Part shown: positions 1 to 11,646 of the stretch, piece by piece
Layout: every line of letters begins with the position of its first letter
How positions within the stretch are numbered: the stretch's first letter is position 1
Source of the DNA: Porogramme epimiltina
Lineage: Eukaryota > Basidiomycota > Agaricomycetes > Polyporales > Polyporaceae
NCBI GenBank assembly: GCA_900155495.1
Contig: FTLJ01000653.1
Span: 1-64,000 of the forward strand
Length of the DNA stretch: 64,000 nt
Direction of reading: 5' to 3'
The notes under the pieces: model-generated
Seen by the model: the letters and a program-made list of their open reading frames with translations, nothing else
What the model was told of the DNA's origin: nothing
The model's database searches: none
Made by a program: the position numbers and the translations under genes

Positions 1-180
1 CGACCCCCCCCCCGCCGGCGTCCACCATCCGACCCCCCACTCCCCCTCTCGCGGCCCTGCGCCCCCTCGCCCCCGCCCCGACCCCCACCGCAGTATATCG
101 CCTCATCGCCTCATCGGCTTCTCTCTTCCCCCCCGATTCCTCACCATCACCTGCGCCCGCGAAGCCTCGCCTGACCCCGC

Positions 181-3100
181 ATGACGACGCTCCTCACGCC
201 GGTCGAACCCACCCTCGGCGGCCCCTCCACGGCTGCCGACCTCGATGTCGAGCCCTCAAACGAGTGGAAGAAAGTGACGAGGGATCGGATCGAGGAGGAA
301 ATGCACGCCGACGTGGAGCGGTACCGCCGCGAGCGCGACGAGGCGCTCCGCGGCGCGGCCGAGCGGAGCCCCCAGTGGGAGGCCGCGATGGCCGCCTACA
401 ATACCAACATGCATCTCATGCGCATGCGTGCGCAGGAGAAGTACAACAACGAGGTCAAGGAGGAGCGCTACACCCGGCTGATAGCGCTCGGCCGCGTGGA
501 GGAGAGCGAGGACTTCGAGGCGTTCAAGCGGCAGCAGCAGCAGGCGATGGACCAGTTCAAGGCCTCGCAGGCCCGCCGCGCGTCGATGGGCTCGACCGCT
601 GGCCCGAGCAGCGTCCGAGATGGAGATGACGCAGAGGACGGTGCGAGCACGACGACAGCAACGACGACAGCCCCACCACCACCAACAGCAGCCAGTCCAG
701 CGGCCGCCCTGACGGCGAGTGGTGAGCATGATACTAGGGACGGCGCCGCAATGCCCCATCGTGATTCGCGTCCGCTTGCCAGGGCGCCGCCCGCCCCCGA
801 CGCGTACCGTCCCCGCGATCGGACGCAGAGCGGCGGCTCGGACCAGATCCTGGCCGCAGGCAGCTACCCCGCGCGCCCAGGCCGCTCCCGCGGGAACTCG
901 TCCACCTCCGCCGCGGACTTCGACCGCGCCGCCAACGGATCCCCCTACGTGTACGACCAGGGCTCCATCGGCCGCCAGGGCCTCAGCTCACTCTCCAAGA
1001 CGCGCCCGCAGCAGCAGGATTTCTGGACGCCGAGTCCGGCTCAGAAGGATATCCTACCCCAGACATCTCGTGCGTACGCCCACGCCGCGTCCCCTATAAG
1101 CCCCGACACCCCCATCAGCGAGAACGGGAGGACTATCTCTCGCCAGGGCAGCATTCGCTCCAAGGGCCGACCCTCTCCTGTGACAGACTTTGACCCCTTC
1201 CCCCGCGATCGCTTCGGGATGGGCACCCTCGAGGAGCGCATATTTTCGCGCAAGGGCAAGGAGCCCGACCGAACCGACCACCAGCGCCAGCCGTCCTTCA
1301 CGCAGCAGACGGCCGTGCACGACATCTTCGCGCGCCGCCCCGACTCGCGCATGACGATGCCCATCACCCCCTCGCGCCCGACGCTCGCCTCGCAGAACGC
1401 CGACGACGCGTACTTCCCCCAGGTCAGCCCCGTCAACTCGCGCTACCCGGACGACGACGGCATCCGCGTGCGCCCCGTCCGCCGTGTCACGCTCTCCGAC
1501 CAGGGCTCGCCCGAGAACACGCGCTACATCCCCCCCGCCCCCGCCTCCGCCCGCCCGATCCCCTCCAGAAAGTCCTCCATACACGACTTCGAGTGGCCCT
1601 CACAACACGGTAGCCTCGGCCGCCCCATGTACGGCCCGCAGTCCCCACCCGCAGTCCCCACCGCGTCCTCGAGCCGCCCGATCCCGCGGCCGTCGACGAG
1701 CGACGAGGACGCGCGCCGGCACTCGCCCTCGGGCGCGTGGCAGGGCTCGCAGAGCCCGCCCGGCGCGCTGCCCTTCGCGGGGTACGAGATCCCGTCGAGC
1801 TCGAGCCCGCGCTACCGCCACTCGCCGAGCCCCGCGAGCAGCGTGAGCGGGAGCGTCGGCGTCGGCAGCGTCGGCGGCGGGAGCAGCGTCGGCGTCGGCG
1901 GCGGCGGCGGCGGCGGCGGCGGGCGGCGGCGCAACTCGAACGGCGCACGCTCGGTGCGCGCGCGGGGCTCGCGCGGCGAGTTCTGGCCGGGCCCGTCGGA
2001 CGTGGCGCAGCGGCCGCTGCCGACGTACGAGGAGCAGTCCGTCGCGTCCGGGAGCGGCTCCGAGGCGGAGGACTACGGGACAGACCTGGACGACCTGTGG
2101 GCGATGCGCGAGCTGCAGGAGCGGCGGAAGCTGACGTGGAAGCTGGTGCAGGACGAGCAGCGCCGGCAGGAGATGCGGCGCCAGGCCGAGGCGAAGCGGC
2201 TCGAGGAGGAGGCCAGGAAGCGCGAAGAGGAGACCCGGCGGCAGGAGGAGGAAGTTCGCATGCGGGCCATGGAGATCATGAAGAAGCAGGAAGAGCTCGC
2301 AAGACGTGAGGCCGAGCTGCTCCGCAGGGAGGCCGAGGCCAAGCTTCAGGAGGAAAGGCGCAAGCGCGAGGAGGCCGAAGCTCGGCTGGAGGAGGAGCTC
2401 CGGAAGCGCGACGAAGAGCTCCGTCGCAGAGAGGCTGAGGAGGCAGAACGTCGAGCACGCGAGGAGGAAGAGCGACGGCAGAGGGAGGAGAAGGAGGAAC
2501 AGGAGAAGAGGGAGAAGGAGAAGCGGGAGCAGGAGGAGCGGGATAAGCGGGAGCGAGAGGAGAAGCTGCGACGCGCGAAGGAGGAGCGGGAACGTCGGGA
2601 GAGGGCCGAGAAGGAGCGGCGCGAGAAGGAACGGGAAGAGAAGGAGAGGAAACAGCGGGAGAGGCGAGAGAAGGAGGAGAAGGAGCGGCAGGAACGAGAG
2701 CGACAGGAACGGGAGAAGAAAGAGAGAGAAGAGTGGGCTCGACAACGGAAGGAGGAGGAGGATCGCTTCGCCCGCGAGAGACAAGAGTGGGAAGAGACTC
2801 GAAGACGAGAGGCCGAGGCTGCCGCGGCAGCGGCGACTCAAGCTCGAATCGAGGCTGCGCGACTCGCCGCCGAGAGTCTCGCCGCGGCCGAAGCTTTGCG
2901 ACGACGACAGGAGGAGGAGGCTCGTCGGCGAGAAGCGGAGGCGCGCAGGAAGCGGGAGGCGGAGGAGGAGGAGGAACGTCGCCAGGAAGAGGAACGACAG
3001 CGCGAGGAAGAGACCCAACGCCAGCGCGAGGCAGAAGAACAACGCCAGCGCGAGGCAGAGGCCCGACGACAGCGCGAGGACGAGGCTCGACAGAGGGAGG

Positions 3101-4803
3101 AGGCTCGAAAGAAAGAGGAGGCTCAGCGACGAGAAGAGGAGGCCCGACAGCGCGAAGAGGCTCGGAAACGTGCTGAGGACGAGGCCTTGCGAAAGCGAAA
3201 GCTTAAGGAGGAGCGGAAGGCGGCAGCGGAGGCGGCTCGGAGGGAGCGTGAGGAGGAGGCCAAGCGACAGCGAGAGCAGAAGCTACGCGAAGCTGAAGCC
3301 CAACGGCAACGCGAACTCGATGCGCGACGACAACGTGAGGCCGAGGCCGAACTTCAGAGGCAGCGCGAAGCCGAAGCTCAGAGGCAGCGCGAGGCCGAGG
3401 CTAGGCAACGCGAGGAGGAAGCTCGCGCAAGGGAGGCGCAGACCGCTGACGATCCGCTTGAGACAGATACACTGTCCGATCTCCAGGATCCCACTTTCAT
3501 TCTCGAACAGGAGGCTGAACTTGAGCGTATCCAGTACGAACGGGAGGTCCGGGAGCGTGAGGCTCAGAAACGCGCCGCCGAAGCGGCCAAGCAGCAAGAG
3601 CAGGCCGCATCGGACAAAGAAGCCCAGTTCCGACGAGAGCAGGAAGAGCTCTACAAGCGCTTCCAGTCTGAAGAGCAAGGTCGCCAGCGAGAGTTCGAGG
3701 CGAGGCGGCGCGCGCAGGAAGAGATGCAACGGAAGAACCAAGCGGCGTTCCAACGCGAGGATGCTATCTTGGCGGAAGTCTTGCGTCGTTCGGAGGAAGA
3801 GCACCGCCAAGCCGAGGAGCGTCGACGGAAGGAGGACCGCAAGCGACAGGACAGCGTGGGCAGCGATTCCAGTCGTCCGTACATGCCTTCCACGCCTTCT
3901 GCCTCTTCGACCACGCCGCGGCCCATTCCGAATCCAGGAGCGTCATTTCACCATAACCCCTCCCTCTCCGGCGATCGCAGCAGCACGGCGTCATCTTCGA
4001 GCTACAGTAGCTCCGCCAGCTATTTCTCTGCTGCGTCGAACCGGTCGACCTCCACAGGCTACACTAGCTCCGCTTCAACCGCGCGAGCCCCTGCCACCCC
4101 TACCGCTAGTGCAACCCCTACGCCGGGCACCCCATCCGTCGCGAAAGGGTGGAGGCCTGCGCCTTCTACACCTTCAACGCCGTCAGCCGTCCCCGGCCGC
4201 GGTAGCTCCAACACATACTTCTCGGCTCGCACCGGAAGTAGCTCCTCGTACGCCCAGACCCCAGGTGCCGCCCGTACAAGCAACGCGTCCTACACCCCTT
4301 CGTCGCCCCTTGACGAGCAGGAGTGGTCCCGCCGACAGGAAGAGCACGCGCGCCGCCAGTTCGAGCAGTTCCAGCGCGAGCAGGAGGCGCAGCAGCGCCG
4401 GGCGGAACAGAAGGCGATCCGCCAGCTCAGCAAGGAGGACGTGATCCGGATCTTCGACGAGCACGAGAAGCGGTGGGCGCGCGTCCAGACGATGGACGGG
4501 CTCAGCTGGCACTCGTTCCCGTGGCCGATGCTGAAGCCGCCGAGCGACCCCGAGCAGCTGACGTACATCGAGGTGCAGGCGTACGTCCTCTCGCCGCACC
4601 AGCCCGGGGACAAGACGGACAAGGAGCGGATCAAGGACCTCCTCCGCAAGTGGCACCCCGATCGCTTCGAGACAAAGGTGCTGCCGCGGGTCCGGGAGGA
4701 CGAGCGCGAGAAGGTGAAGGAGGGCGCGGGGTCCGTCGCGCGGCACCTGAACAAGCTACTCAGCAGCCTATCCGCGAGCGCGGAGAACGGCCTGTTTGGT
4801 TGA
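181..4803 (+). CDS. Very large coiled-coil protein with C-terminal WHPDRF (NFKBIL1-like) domain
   Basis: Single open frame of 1540 codons. Residues 1-130 are charged and helical. Residues about 130-630 are Ser/Pro/Arg-rich and probably disordered, with a glycine run near residue 573. Residues about 635-1220 are an almost uninterrupted Glu/Arg/Gln/Lys coiled coil, with a short break at about 1095-1110. A Ser/Thr-rich linker follows to about 1380. The last 120 residues are the only globular-looking part and carry LSWHSFPWP and LLRKWHPDRF. That pairing resembles the C-terminal region of NF-kappa-B inhibitor-like 1 proteins; this is family recall, not a search. The ATG at 181 follows a C-rich leader and is the first in frame. 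I see no need for an intron. Function is unknown; a scaffold or spliceosome-associated role is possible. Dense antisense open frames here are shadows of the GAG/CGC-rich coil. Confidence 0.85.
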   Translation: MTTLLTPVEPTLGGPSTAADLDVEPSNEWKKVTRDRIEEEMHADVERYRRERDEALRGAAERSPQWEAAMAAYNTNMHLMRMRAQEKYNNEVKEERYTRLIALGRVEESEDFEAFKRQQQQAMDQFKASQARRASMGSTAGPSSVRDGDDAEDGASTTTATTTAPPPPTAASPAAALTASGEHDTRDGAAMPHRDSRPLARAPPAPDAYRPRDRTQSGGSDQILAAGSYPARPGRSRGNSSTSAADFDRAANGSPYVYDQGSIGRQGLSSLSKTRPQQQDFWTPSPAQKDILPQTSRAYAHAASPISPDTPISENGRTISRQGSIRSKGRPSPVTDFDPFPRDRFGMGTLEERIFSRKGKEPDRTDHQRQPSFTQQTAVHDIFARRPDSRMTMPITPSRPTLASQNADDAYFPQVSPVNSRYPDDDGIRVRPVRRVTLSDQGSPENTRYIPPAPASARPIPSRKSSIHDFEWPSQHGSLGRPMYGPQSPPAVPTASSSRPIPRPSTSDEDARRHSPSGAWQGSQSPPGALPFAGYEIPSSSSPRYRHSPSPASSVSGSVGVGSVGGGSSVGVGGGGGGGGGRRRNSNGARSVRARGSRGEFWPGPSDVAQRPLPTYEEQSVASGSGSEAEDYGTDLDDLWAMRELQERRKLTWKLVQDEQRRQEMRRQAEAKRLEEEARKREEETRRQEEEVRMRAMEIMKKQEELARREAELLRREAEAKLQEERRKREEAEARLEEELRKRDEELRRREAEEAERRAREEEERRQREEKEEQEKREKEKREQEERDKREREEKLRRAKEERERRERAEKERREKEREEKERKQRERREKEEKERQERERQEREKKEREEWARQRKEEEDRFARERQEWEETRRREAEAAAAAATQARIEAARLAAESLAAAEALRRRQEEEARRREAEARRKREAEEEEERRQEEERQREEETQRQREAEEQRQREAEARRQREDEARQREEARKKEEAQRREEEARQREEARKRAEDEALRKRKLKEERKAAAEAARREREEEAKRQREQKLREAEAQRQRELDARRQREAEAELQRQREAEAQRQREAEARQREEEARAREAQTADDPLETDTLSDLQDPTFILEQEAELERIQYEREVREREAQKRAAEAAKQQEQAASDKEAQFRREQEELYKRFQSEEQGRQREFEARRRAQEEMQRKNQAAFQREDAILAEVLRRSEEEHRQAEERRRKEDRKRQDSVGSDSSRPYMPSTPSASSTTPRPIPNPGASFHHNPSLSGDRSSTASSSSYSSSASYFSAASNRSTSTGYTSSASTARAPATPTASATPTPGTPSVAKGWRPAPSTPSTPSAVPGRGSSNTYFSARTGSSSSYAQTPGAARTSNASYTPSSPLDEQEWSRRQEEHARRQFEQFQREQEAQQRRAEQKAIRQLSKEDVIRIFDEHEKRWARVQTMDGLSWHSFPWPMLKPPSDPEQLTYIEVQAYVLSPHQPGDKTDKERIKDLLRKWHPDRFETKVLPRVREDEREKVKEGAGSVARHLNKLLSSLSASAENGLFG
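1891..1929 (+). repeat. GGC trinucleotide run inside the coiled-coil gene
   Basis: A run of GGC codons encodes about nine consecutive glycines followed by arginines. It is likely to vary in length between strains. Confidence 0.75.
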
Positions 4804-7800
4804 TTGTACGAGGTAAGCCGTCGATCCGGTTCTGCGCTGGGGGAAGCCGCTCACCTGGCCCGCCTTTGTCCGCGCAGTTGGGTTTAGCAGCAACAGAATC
4901 AATTGTAGTCCGATACCCCCACTCCATGCACTGTAGGATTATATCTCACTTCATGACCGCAATATATCATACTTGACGAACTGTACAACCGCATTCCTGG
5001 ACGCACTGCAGATAGTCGGACTGGGCACCATTACAACTATATGTATGATCTAGATGACGAAACACACAATGTATGCACTCCTAACATGGTTCTCCCCATT
5101 GATCAGAGGGCCCACGGACCCCATAGGACGCTTTCGGCCCCGGGCAGGGTCGGGTGTGAACGCGGACGGTGACAGTCTCAGTGTGTGCGCGTTGTGTGTC
5201 CGGACTGCCAGCTCGCAGTGAAGAGTGATTGTTATCAACGTCTTGTTCCTGCCGGATGCCCAGTGGCGGACAGGGATTATGGTGGGCCTGGCACACGGCG
5301 ACTAAGAAGGTCCAAGCACATCCGCTTATAGGCACACTAATTCATGTGCTGAACGGGAGGTGTCCTTCAGGTCCAGGAGAGCAATGTATCAGTTTAGTCC
5401 ATCTACTGTACGTCCCGCAAGGGCACATACGCTCACCTTGTGTGCCTTGGTCGGACATCGGAGAACGAGCCCAGTGTGGTTTGACCCGAGGGGGAATGAC
5501 GTCGGCGGAGCCGCCGGATTCCGGTAGCCGAAAGGCGTGCGGTGCCAGATCTTGTCCGCGCCCAGGCCTCCGCCGTGAGCAGTTGCGAATAGCCGTCTGC
5601 AGATCGAGGGTGGGTGGCAGGTAGAGGTAAAGAGCGAGAGTCGTGGCTCTGCCTCCGGCCGAACGGTGGAGAGGACTCCTTTGTCTCTCGGCGGGCATTC
5701 AATATTCAGAGCTCAGCCGTCACCGCGATTAGCAGCGACGGTTGCCTTTTGCAGAGCGGAGCAGGCTTCACCCGGACGGTGAGTGGGACACCGTACACCT
5801 CGCGCCACACACACGTCGACTTGCACAAAAATCGACGACGTAATTCTTAAACACCTCCTGTCGTATATGATCTCGAAAGACGCCGAAGAACAGTGGCTGG
5901 TACAGAGGTGCGGGCCGGAGCCAGCTTCTGTATACAATTGCTTTCCATGGCGTTTTCGCAGATTTGCGCGCGATCTAGGCAGACCGCATAGGAGATGTTA
6001 AGGGGGAACCCAACTAGTGGGCTCGCCGATACGCCCTCCAACTTTACAGCATCGGAGGTTCACTCAGGGGGAGACCGGAGGCCCATGACATGCTCACGAG
6101 GTGGAGACGGCAGCCTGTGTTCGGCCGCTTCTAGTGCGCGCGACGACACTGAATGAGCTCAGGGGGAAAGGGGGGCAACCATCGTGGCACAAAATACAGC
6201 ACTTGGGGCAAGTACGAGTACAAGTGCTGCCGGAGTCTGGTGTCATAGGATCCGAGGATCTATATGGGCGGCCACGGGGCGTCTCCCACGACGCAGGCTT
6301 CCGGGCGGTTCGCATTCACATGCGCGCGCCGGCGATATCGTGCGGCGCGGGGCACCCCGGGCACGTAGACGGTGCGCCCGCGCACACGCATTACAGGCCC
6401 ACGCTGCGCATGAATAGAAGGACGCTCCGTCGGTCCAGGCCTAAGTCAATAGGCATTTTGAGTGGCGCGGGCCCGGACAATCCGCGGCTCCATAGTGAGG
6501 AGCGCCGAGGACCCGTCCCGGCGACTTCGTTGTAAGCATTTCTTCCAGAGGCCACGGAGGAGTGGTGCTGCCGATTCGGTAAGGAGGGTATCCCGTCCGT
6601 GAACGGAGGAAGACAGCCAGGGTATGAGTGAGAGCGCGAGGAAAGAAGATACCCAGTAGGATGAGCTTCACGCTCGCCTGCAAAGCGGTTGTTGCTACCC
6701 GGCATTTCGTCTCCCACCTCCGTCGTCTCGCACCCTCCGCGACGTTCCCCTACAGCCACCTCAGCCCAAGCGGGAGCACCCATTGGCAGATCCACCGCAT
6801 GAGAAATACACCAAAGACGGACAGCGAGTCTTACCTTCCATCGAGCCCGTTTTTCAAAGTTCGCGATGTGCATGAAGACGTTATTCCGGCATGCGCCGCA
6901 CACGCGTCGTGTCCGCCCGGAGAGTCGGAAAGGGAGGCACGAAGAGTGCGTGAGCAGGCCGCGGGACGGGTTTGGGAAACGATCCCGAAATGTGGCTAGG
7001 GCGACGGCACGCCTGCGCCGCCGTGCCGTTGGGCAAACGTAGAGCGGGGTAGGCGGGGTGCGCCGCCAAGCCCCTGCAGGCCGTCCGCAGCTGGCAAGCC
7101 CACGTCCGTCGCGTCTTGAGTCGGCGTCGCCCCACCGCCGGTTGGAGAAGCCCCTGCGCAGGAATGGGCCGAGCGCGTCCGTCCCCAGTGGGCCTGGGAA
7201 GCGCACCCTGCGCCTCGGACTCGACGACGACCGACGCCCCGAGGGGCGGCGGCCCGCTGTGCGAAGTCGGGCACGGAGAAACGCGCATATATCCGAGCAT
7301 CGTCCCAGGGGATACGTCCGGCGTCCTGGCGCGTCGCCGGCTTCCCGTGGTACTCGCTCTCGTGCATCGCGGGAGCGTGGGGTCGCGGCCTGCACGAGAA
7401 CTGTGGCGTCAGGTAAAGGCGCCATAGGGGTTCGCCCGAGGACGCGCTGCGCAACGCTCTCACCTGAGTGCCGGCCAGACTCCAGTTGCCCCGCTGGTTG
7501 TGGAGTGGGAGTGGTAGGTCAATTAGTATGGTGCCCGGGTGGGAGAGCTGCGCGAGAGCCTGTGCGCCTTGGGAGTTCGAACGCGAGCGTTGAATGCGGG
7601 GTGCTGCATGACAACTGCCACCTAGACTTCTGTAGCACCCTCGGCGACACCGATGCTGTTGTCCCGGTGATGTCCTCAGTGTAAAGCCCCGGTATTCCGC
7701 GAGGAGCTAATACGTCTATGGAGCATCGAGTTCAATTCAGCTGGGAGTCCACGAGGGCCATAAACTGCCCGGGCGCACCTTAATTCCCGCGTGATTTGCC

Positions 7801-9831
7801 GCCTCCGAGGCTCGTGCTACACCGGCGAAAACGACGCGGTACACTTGCCCTACGAATGAGAAATTGGGGCACTCATTGACGCTATGTGTTTCATAGCATA
7901 GTTGCCCAGCTGACGACTGCTTTTAGAAAGGAGGGAGTGGAGGGGAAAAACCATCACGACTAGCCCTTTGGCGGTGAGAGCACGCTGGCAGGATACACTA
8001 TCTTTTATGGGCGTCTATACCGCAGGATAAGCATGTGGGCGCCTCTATGCAACCCACTCCACGAGCGAACTTGTTCACGAAGTCCTTGCCACGGCCGTAT
8101 GAAACGCAGACCACACACGTTCCGCAGAAGTGCCGATGCCCAGAGCTTCTCTTGCGTTGCGTTCGGAGGGTGTACTTACGTGGCATCCCGCCATCCTCTC
8201 GTACGCTCCTAGGGTCGCGGACGGCCATGGGGGGTCGAGGCTCCGCCAGACCCGGAGCGGCTCTGCGCCCATTGGGAGGGAGCGTGATGCCTTCCCGCGG
8301 CCGCGATCATGTGCAACCGCGGCCCACGGGGTGGACACGGTCGATCCCCATCTCGCCGCGCCCCCACTACAAATTCGGGGAAGCGGGGGTGGCGCGCGGG
8401 TGGGCGCGCGGGCGCGGGTCGTGGGCGGGACGTCTTCGGGCGCCCCCTTCCCCCTGGGTTCTCCCGCAGCGACATCTGATCACCCCTGCGATCGGCAAGG
8501 GCGCGCATTCACATTCGCCTCGCTGGCGAGGTGGGCGGGGGGGGGTCGTCTGTTGGTGCGTATTGCGTGCGCGGGTGAGCGCGTCGCAGCCGCGGGTAAG
8601 TGGCTATAGCCTACTCACTTAGTGCGCGCGCGAGGGGGGCGTATCAGCCCCCTGCGCGACACGAACATTTAAAAAGAACGTTCGAGGGCCGGGCGCGCGC
8701 TCCCACCCCGCGCGATGCCCGCCCCGTCCGCCCATCCGTGGAAGGCGCGAAGCGCGGCCCGGCGTGGAGCGTGGAGCGTGGCGGGCTGGACGGCGCGAGA
8801 ACGTCGGGCTCGGCTCTGGAAAGCTTGAAGCTTATGACGGGGCGATCCTGATGCTCCCCTTCTTCCCCCCCATAGTGGACACACGTTTGCGGGGATGTCA
8901 ACAACAGTCGAATTTAAGTCGCTCTAGCGCGGACATGGGTTGATACAGTGGGTACTTAAAAGTGTCCATCAGGAACGACGCAGCAGCTATGTACACCTAA
9001 TGGGAAGGAGGGTGGTGGTGGGGGGGCATACCGAGATGCGAATCTATACGGATTAGATACAGCATATACAAGGAGTTGCTACAGTACTTTCCGCACGCCC
9101 ATGCTTGGTACGCGCCGCGCCGAGGGCGGGGAGGAGGTCGGCGCGGGCAGACGGTGTTTGGTAAGGTGGATATGCGGGGGAGAGGGGCGAGATAAGCGGG
9201 TTGTAAGATGAGGATCGATGAAGCGAGCGAGAGGAACGCGATAGCAAAACAAGCTAGTGCCGGATGCGAAAAGACAGCGAGATACAGAGAGACACGAGAC
9301 CGGGCAGACCATGTGAACCTTGTGACCGATTGAACCGTGGATTGGAGGGGAAGCGCGAGCCCGGGCGGCTGGACGTTGCGCGTGCGACGTAAGCAAGCGC
9401 GGCGGACCAGGGGGCGGCGCGAACGTATGAATATGCGCGGATGCGGGATGCAGAGTGCGAGGGTGGCGAATGCTAGAGCGATCAGTGCATGATGCCCGAA
9501 GAGAGCAGAAATCCTAAGGAGTGACGATGCAGTATGACGAGAATCCGGATCGTTAATGAGCGTGACGTATGGTGGGTGTATGCATGCTGTAAGGTAGTCT
9601 GAGTGTGATAGTGAGCGTATGGTAGAGGGGGAGAGTCCGGGCACGCCGCACTGATAGGCTGTTTTCGAGGTAGGGATGGGGGAGAGCAAAGTCCAAATCC
9701 AGGGTGCAACGGGGATCGCAAGTGTTCATGAGATGTAGTACCATGCTAGGTTGACGCGGCCGACGTCTTTGATGACAACCTGCGCCTGAACGCGGCAGAC
9801 CTACGCGCGCGGGAACCGTGTAAGCGCCAAG
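4804..9831. other. 5.0-kb stretch without a recognisable gene
   Basis: It starts with the 3' flank of the coiled-coil gene. Open frames of 100-344 codons occur on both strands, the longest on the minus strand at 6391-7425 and 8997-9689. They overlap one another in several frames and are Arg/Pro/Gly-rich, as expected of open frames in GC-rich non-coding DNA. None shows a family motif. No tRNA, rRNA or transposon end was found. The AT-richer stretch near 4900-5060 may hold the 3' end of the upstream transcript. Confidence 0.5.
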
Positions 9832-11448
9832 TCAATTTTCAACTACAATGGAACGCACCATGTCGGCAACCTCCCAGTCCTTCCAGTAGACGTGCAAGCT
9901 CCCGTCGTCGCGCGTCTCAATCTTCCGTACCGCCCCGAAGCTCTCGCACCACTTCACCACGTTCTGTACCCTCCGCTGCTGCTCTAGCCGCCTCTGCTGG
10001 AGGTCTTCAAGCGGGCTTGTGGGGGACATGGACGAGGACGAGCGCGATTGACCGAGCTCGAGCGGCGCACCGCTGATAACGAGCTTCTTCTTGCGTCTCC
10101 GTTGACGGCCGGTGATTGACGCGAAGAAGGATTGTGGGCGAGGCGACGGCACTAAGAACGAGGGCGATGGCGTGCTGGGTGACGGGAGTGGGAGCGTCGG
10201 CTGGGGTGGCGATCCTGGCGACATGGGCCGCTCAGGTATCTGGAGGGTGAGGGGCTCTTGGATGGTCGGTGGCGAAGGGGGGGCGGCGGGTTGTTCGGCA
10301 GAGAGGAGCGGAGAATCGGGGTGGATGTAAGGGTTCGCGGCGAAGACGAGAGACTCCTCCTCGACATCGTCAGGCACGCACGACGGCGAATCCGCAGCGA
10401 AGGGATCGGAGAAGTCGTGCAACGGCTCGATGGGTGTGGCGAGCATGGAGACAGTTGAACCGTTGGAAGAGTTTGACGATGACAGCGAAGGCGCCATAGG
10501 GGAGGGGGTCATAGAGAGGGAGGGCCGCGAGCTCGTCGTCGAGTTGTCGGGCGAGTCGATGCGTCGGATGTCAAGGACGTCGGACGATCCACGAGGTGTG
10601 TTGGGAGGAGGGAAAGGTTTGGCAAGCGAGCCCGACCGCCCGCGGCCGGATAATAAACTGAGAAAACGGTCTCGCTTCCTAGATTTGCTAGCCGGCGATG
10701 ATGACGCATCATCAAGGGACGCCTGAATGATGCGAGGGCGGGACGCCACTGAATCTAGCGACCAGCGAGACGCTAGGCCAGATTCGCCCTCCGCGGCCCT
10801 CCCCTTCGCAGACTGCTCTTCCACCGTGATGGCTTCGCCCGGCGTTACCACGTCGGCTTCTGCCACGACGGTGGTGTCGCTCATGGGCGACGGGAGTAGT
10901 GTGCTGGCGACGGAAAATGAGGGTGATGGGATGGTGGCGAGCTCTGCGAGACGGCGCAACTGTGGCGAAGATGCTGATGTTGACAGCACTGGCAGCGCTG
11001 GACGTTGCCTCCGCCTAGGACTAGAGCTGATTGGTATGGAGCCGGTTGGAGCCACCGTGGCGCTGCTACTACGACCACGACCCATTGGTCGAGGGAGAGG
11101 AAGGTCACTGACTTCATCTAGCTCATCAGTTACGTATACGCCAGCCCTCTTCTCTGTTTCGCTTTCGCGCTCCTCGAGGAGGGAAAGCGTCGATGAGATG
11201 GAGGGGTAAGTCGCATGCCGATGTGAGCTAGGACGAATCAATGGCGAGCTGGAGATGGACGATCGCGGAAATGTACGCGACTTCGAGGAGCTCGAAAGGC
11301 GGGGGGATGAAGAGGGGGAATGGTGCTCGGTGCGTAGCGCGCGAGGAGATGCGTATGGGCCGGATGGTGACGATCCTGAAGCCTGCGCCGGTGAGGAGGG
11401 TGGGACGAGGGGAAGGCTTGGATGCGACCGGAGCCGTGCTGCTGGCAC
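9832..11448 (-). CDS. Ser/Pro-rich protein with conserved C-terminal module
   Basis: The minus-strand frame of 538 codons is open throughout. Residues 1-470 are low-complexity Ser/Pro/Arg with several basic patches (SPRRRQRP near 145, KSRKRDR near 260, RQRRRKKK near 445), the last resembling nuclear-localisation signals. The C-terminal ~60 residues are different: a charged helix, then a compact segment with VVKWCESFGAV and SLHVYWKDWEVADMV. This part looks folded and is probably the conserved core. The start at 11448 is the first in-frame ATG and is plausible but not proven. I do not recognise the family. Plus-strand frames across the gene are its antisense shadows. Confidence 0.7.
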   Translation of the reverse strand: MPAARLRSHPSLPLVPPSSPAQASGSSPSGPYASPRALRTEHHSPSSSPRLSSSSKSRTFPRSSISSSPLIRPSSHRHATYPSISSTLSLLEERESETEKRAGVYVTDELDEVSDLPLPRPMGRGRSSSATVAPTGSIPISSSPRRRQRPALPVLSTSASSPQLRRLAELATIPSPSFSVASTLLPSPMSDTTVVAEADVVTPGEAITVEEQSAKGRAAEGESGLASRWSLDSVASRPRIIQASLDDASSSPASKSRKRDRFLSLLSGRGRSGSLAKPFPPPNTPRGSSDVLDIRRIDSPDNSTTSSRPSLSMTPSPMAPSLSSSNSSNGSTVSMLATPIEPLHDFSDPFAADSPSCVPDDVEEESLVFAANPYIHPDSPLLSAEQPAAPPSPPTIQEPLTLQIPERPMSPGSPPQPTLPLPSPSTPSPSFLVPSPRPQSFFASITGRQRRRKKKLVISGAPLELGQSRSSSSMSPTSPLEDLQQRRLEQQRRVQNVVKWCESFGAVRKIETRDDGSLHVYWKDWEVADMVRSIVVEN

Positions 11449-11646
11449 GCTAGGTAGTGGCTAGAAAGTGGCAGATAATTCAGTTTCTGCTTGGGAAGAG
11501 AAGAAATCGTGATGGACGAAGTCAAACGAACACCCCCGTGTGGCACGAGTCAAAAGCCACAGGACGGAAGGGCGGGGCGGAGGGTCACGGCGGCATACCC
11601 TGTGAACGCCTCGCCAACACATGGGGGCAAAGCATCCGCTCCTTCG

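Noticed and set aside
1600..3042. 480-codon minus-strand frame opposite the coiled-coil gene
   Set aside because: It is a Leu/Ser antisense shadow of GAG/CGC/CAG codons in the E/R/Q coil.
2306..4444. 712-codon plus-strand frame within the coiled-coil gene
   Set aside because: Arg/Ser-rich frame-shifted shadow of the repetitive coil; the 1540-codon frame explains the region.
6391..7425. 344-codon minus-strand open frame
   Set aside because: Arg/Pro/Gly-rich, overlapped by long frames on both strands, with no domain or splice logic. Typical of open frames in GC-rich non-coding DNA.
8997..9689. 230-codon minus-strand frame with hydrophobic stretches
   Set aside because: No recognisable motif and no supporting splice sites; hydrophobic runs can arise by chance. 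Kept only as part of the gene-free stretch.
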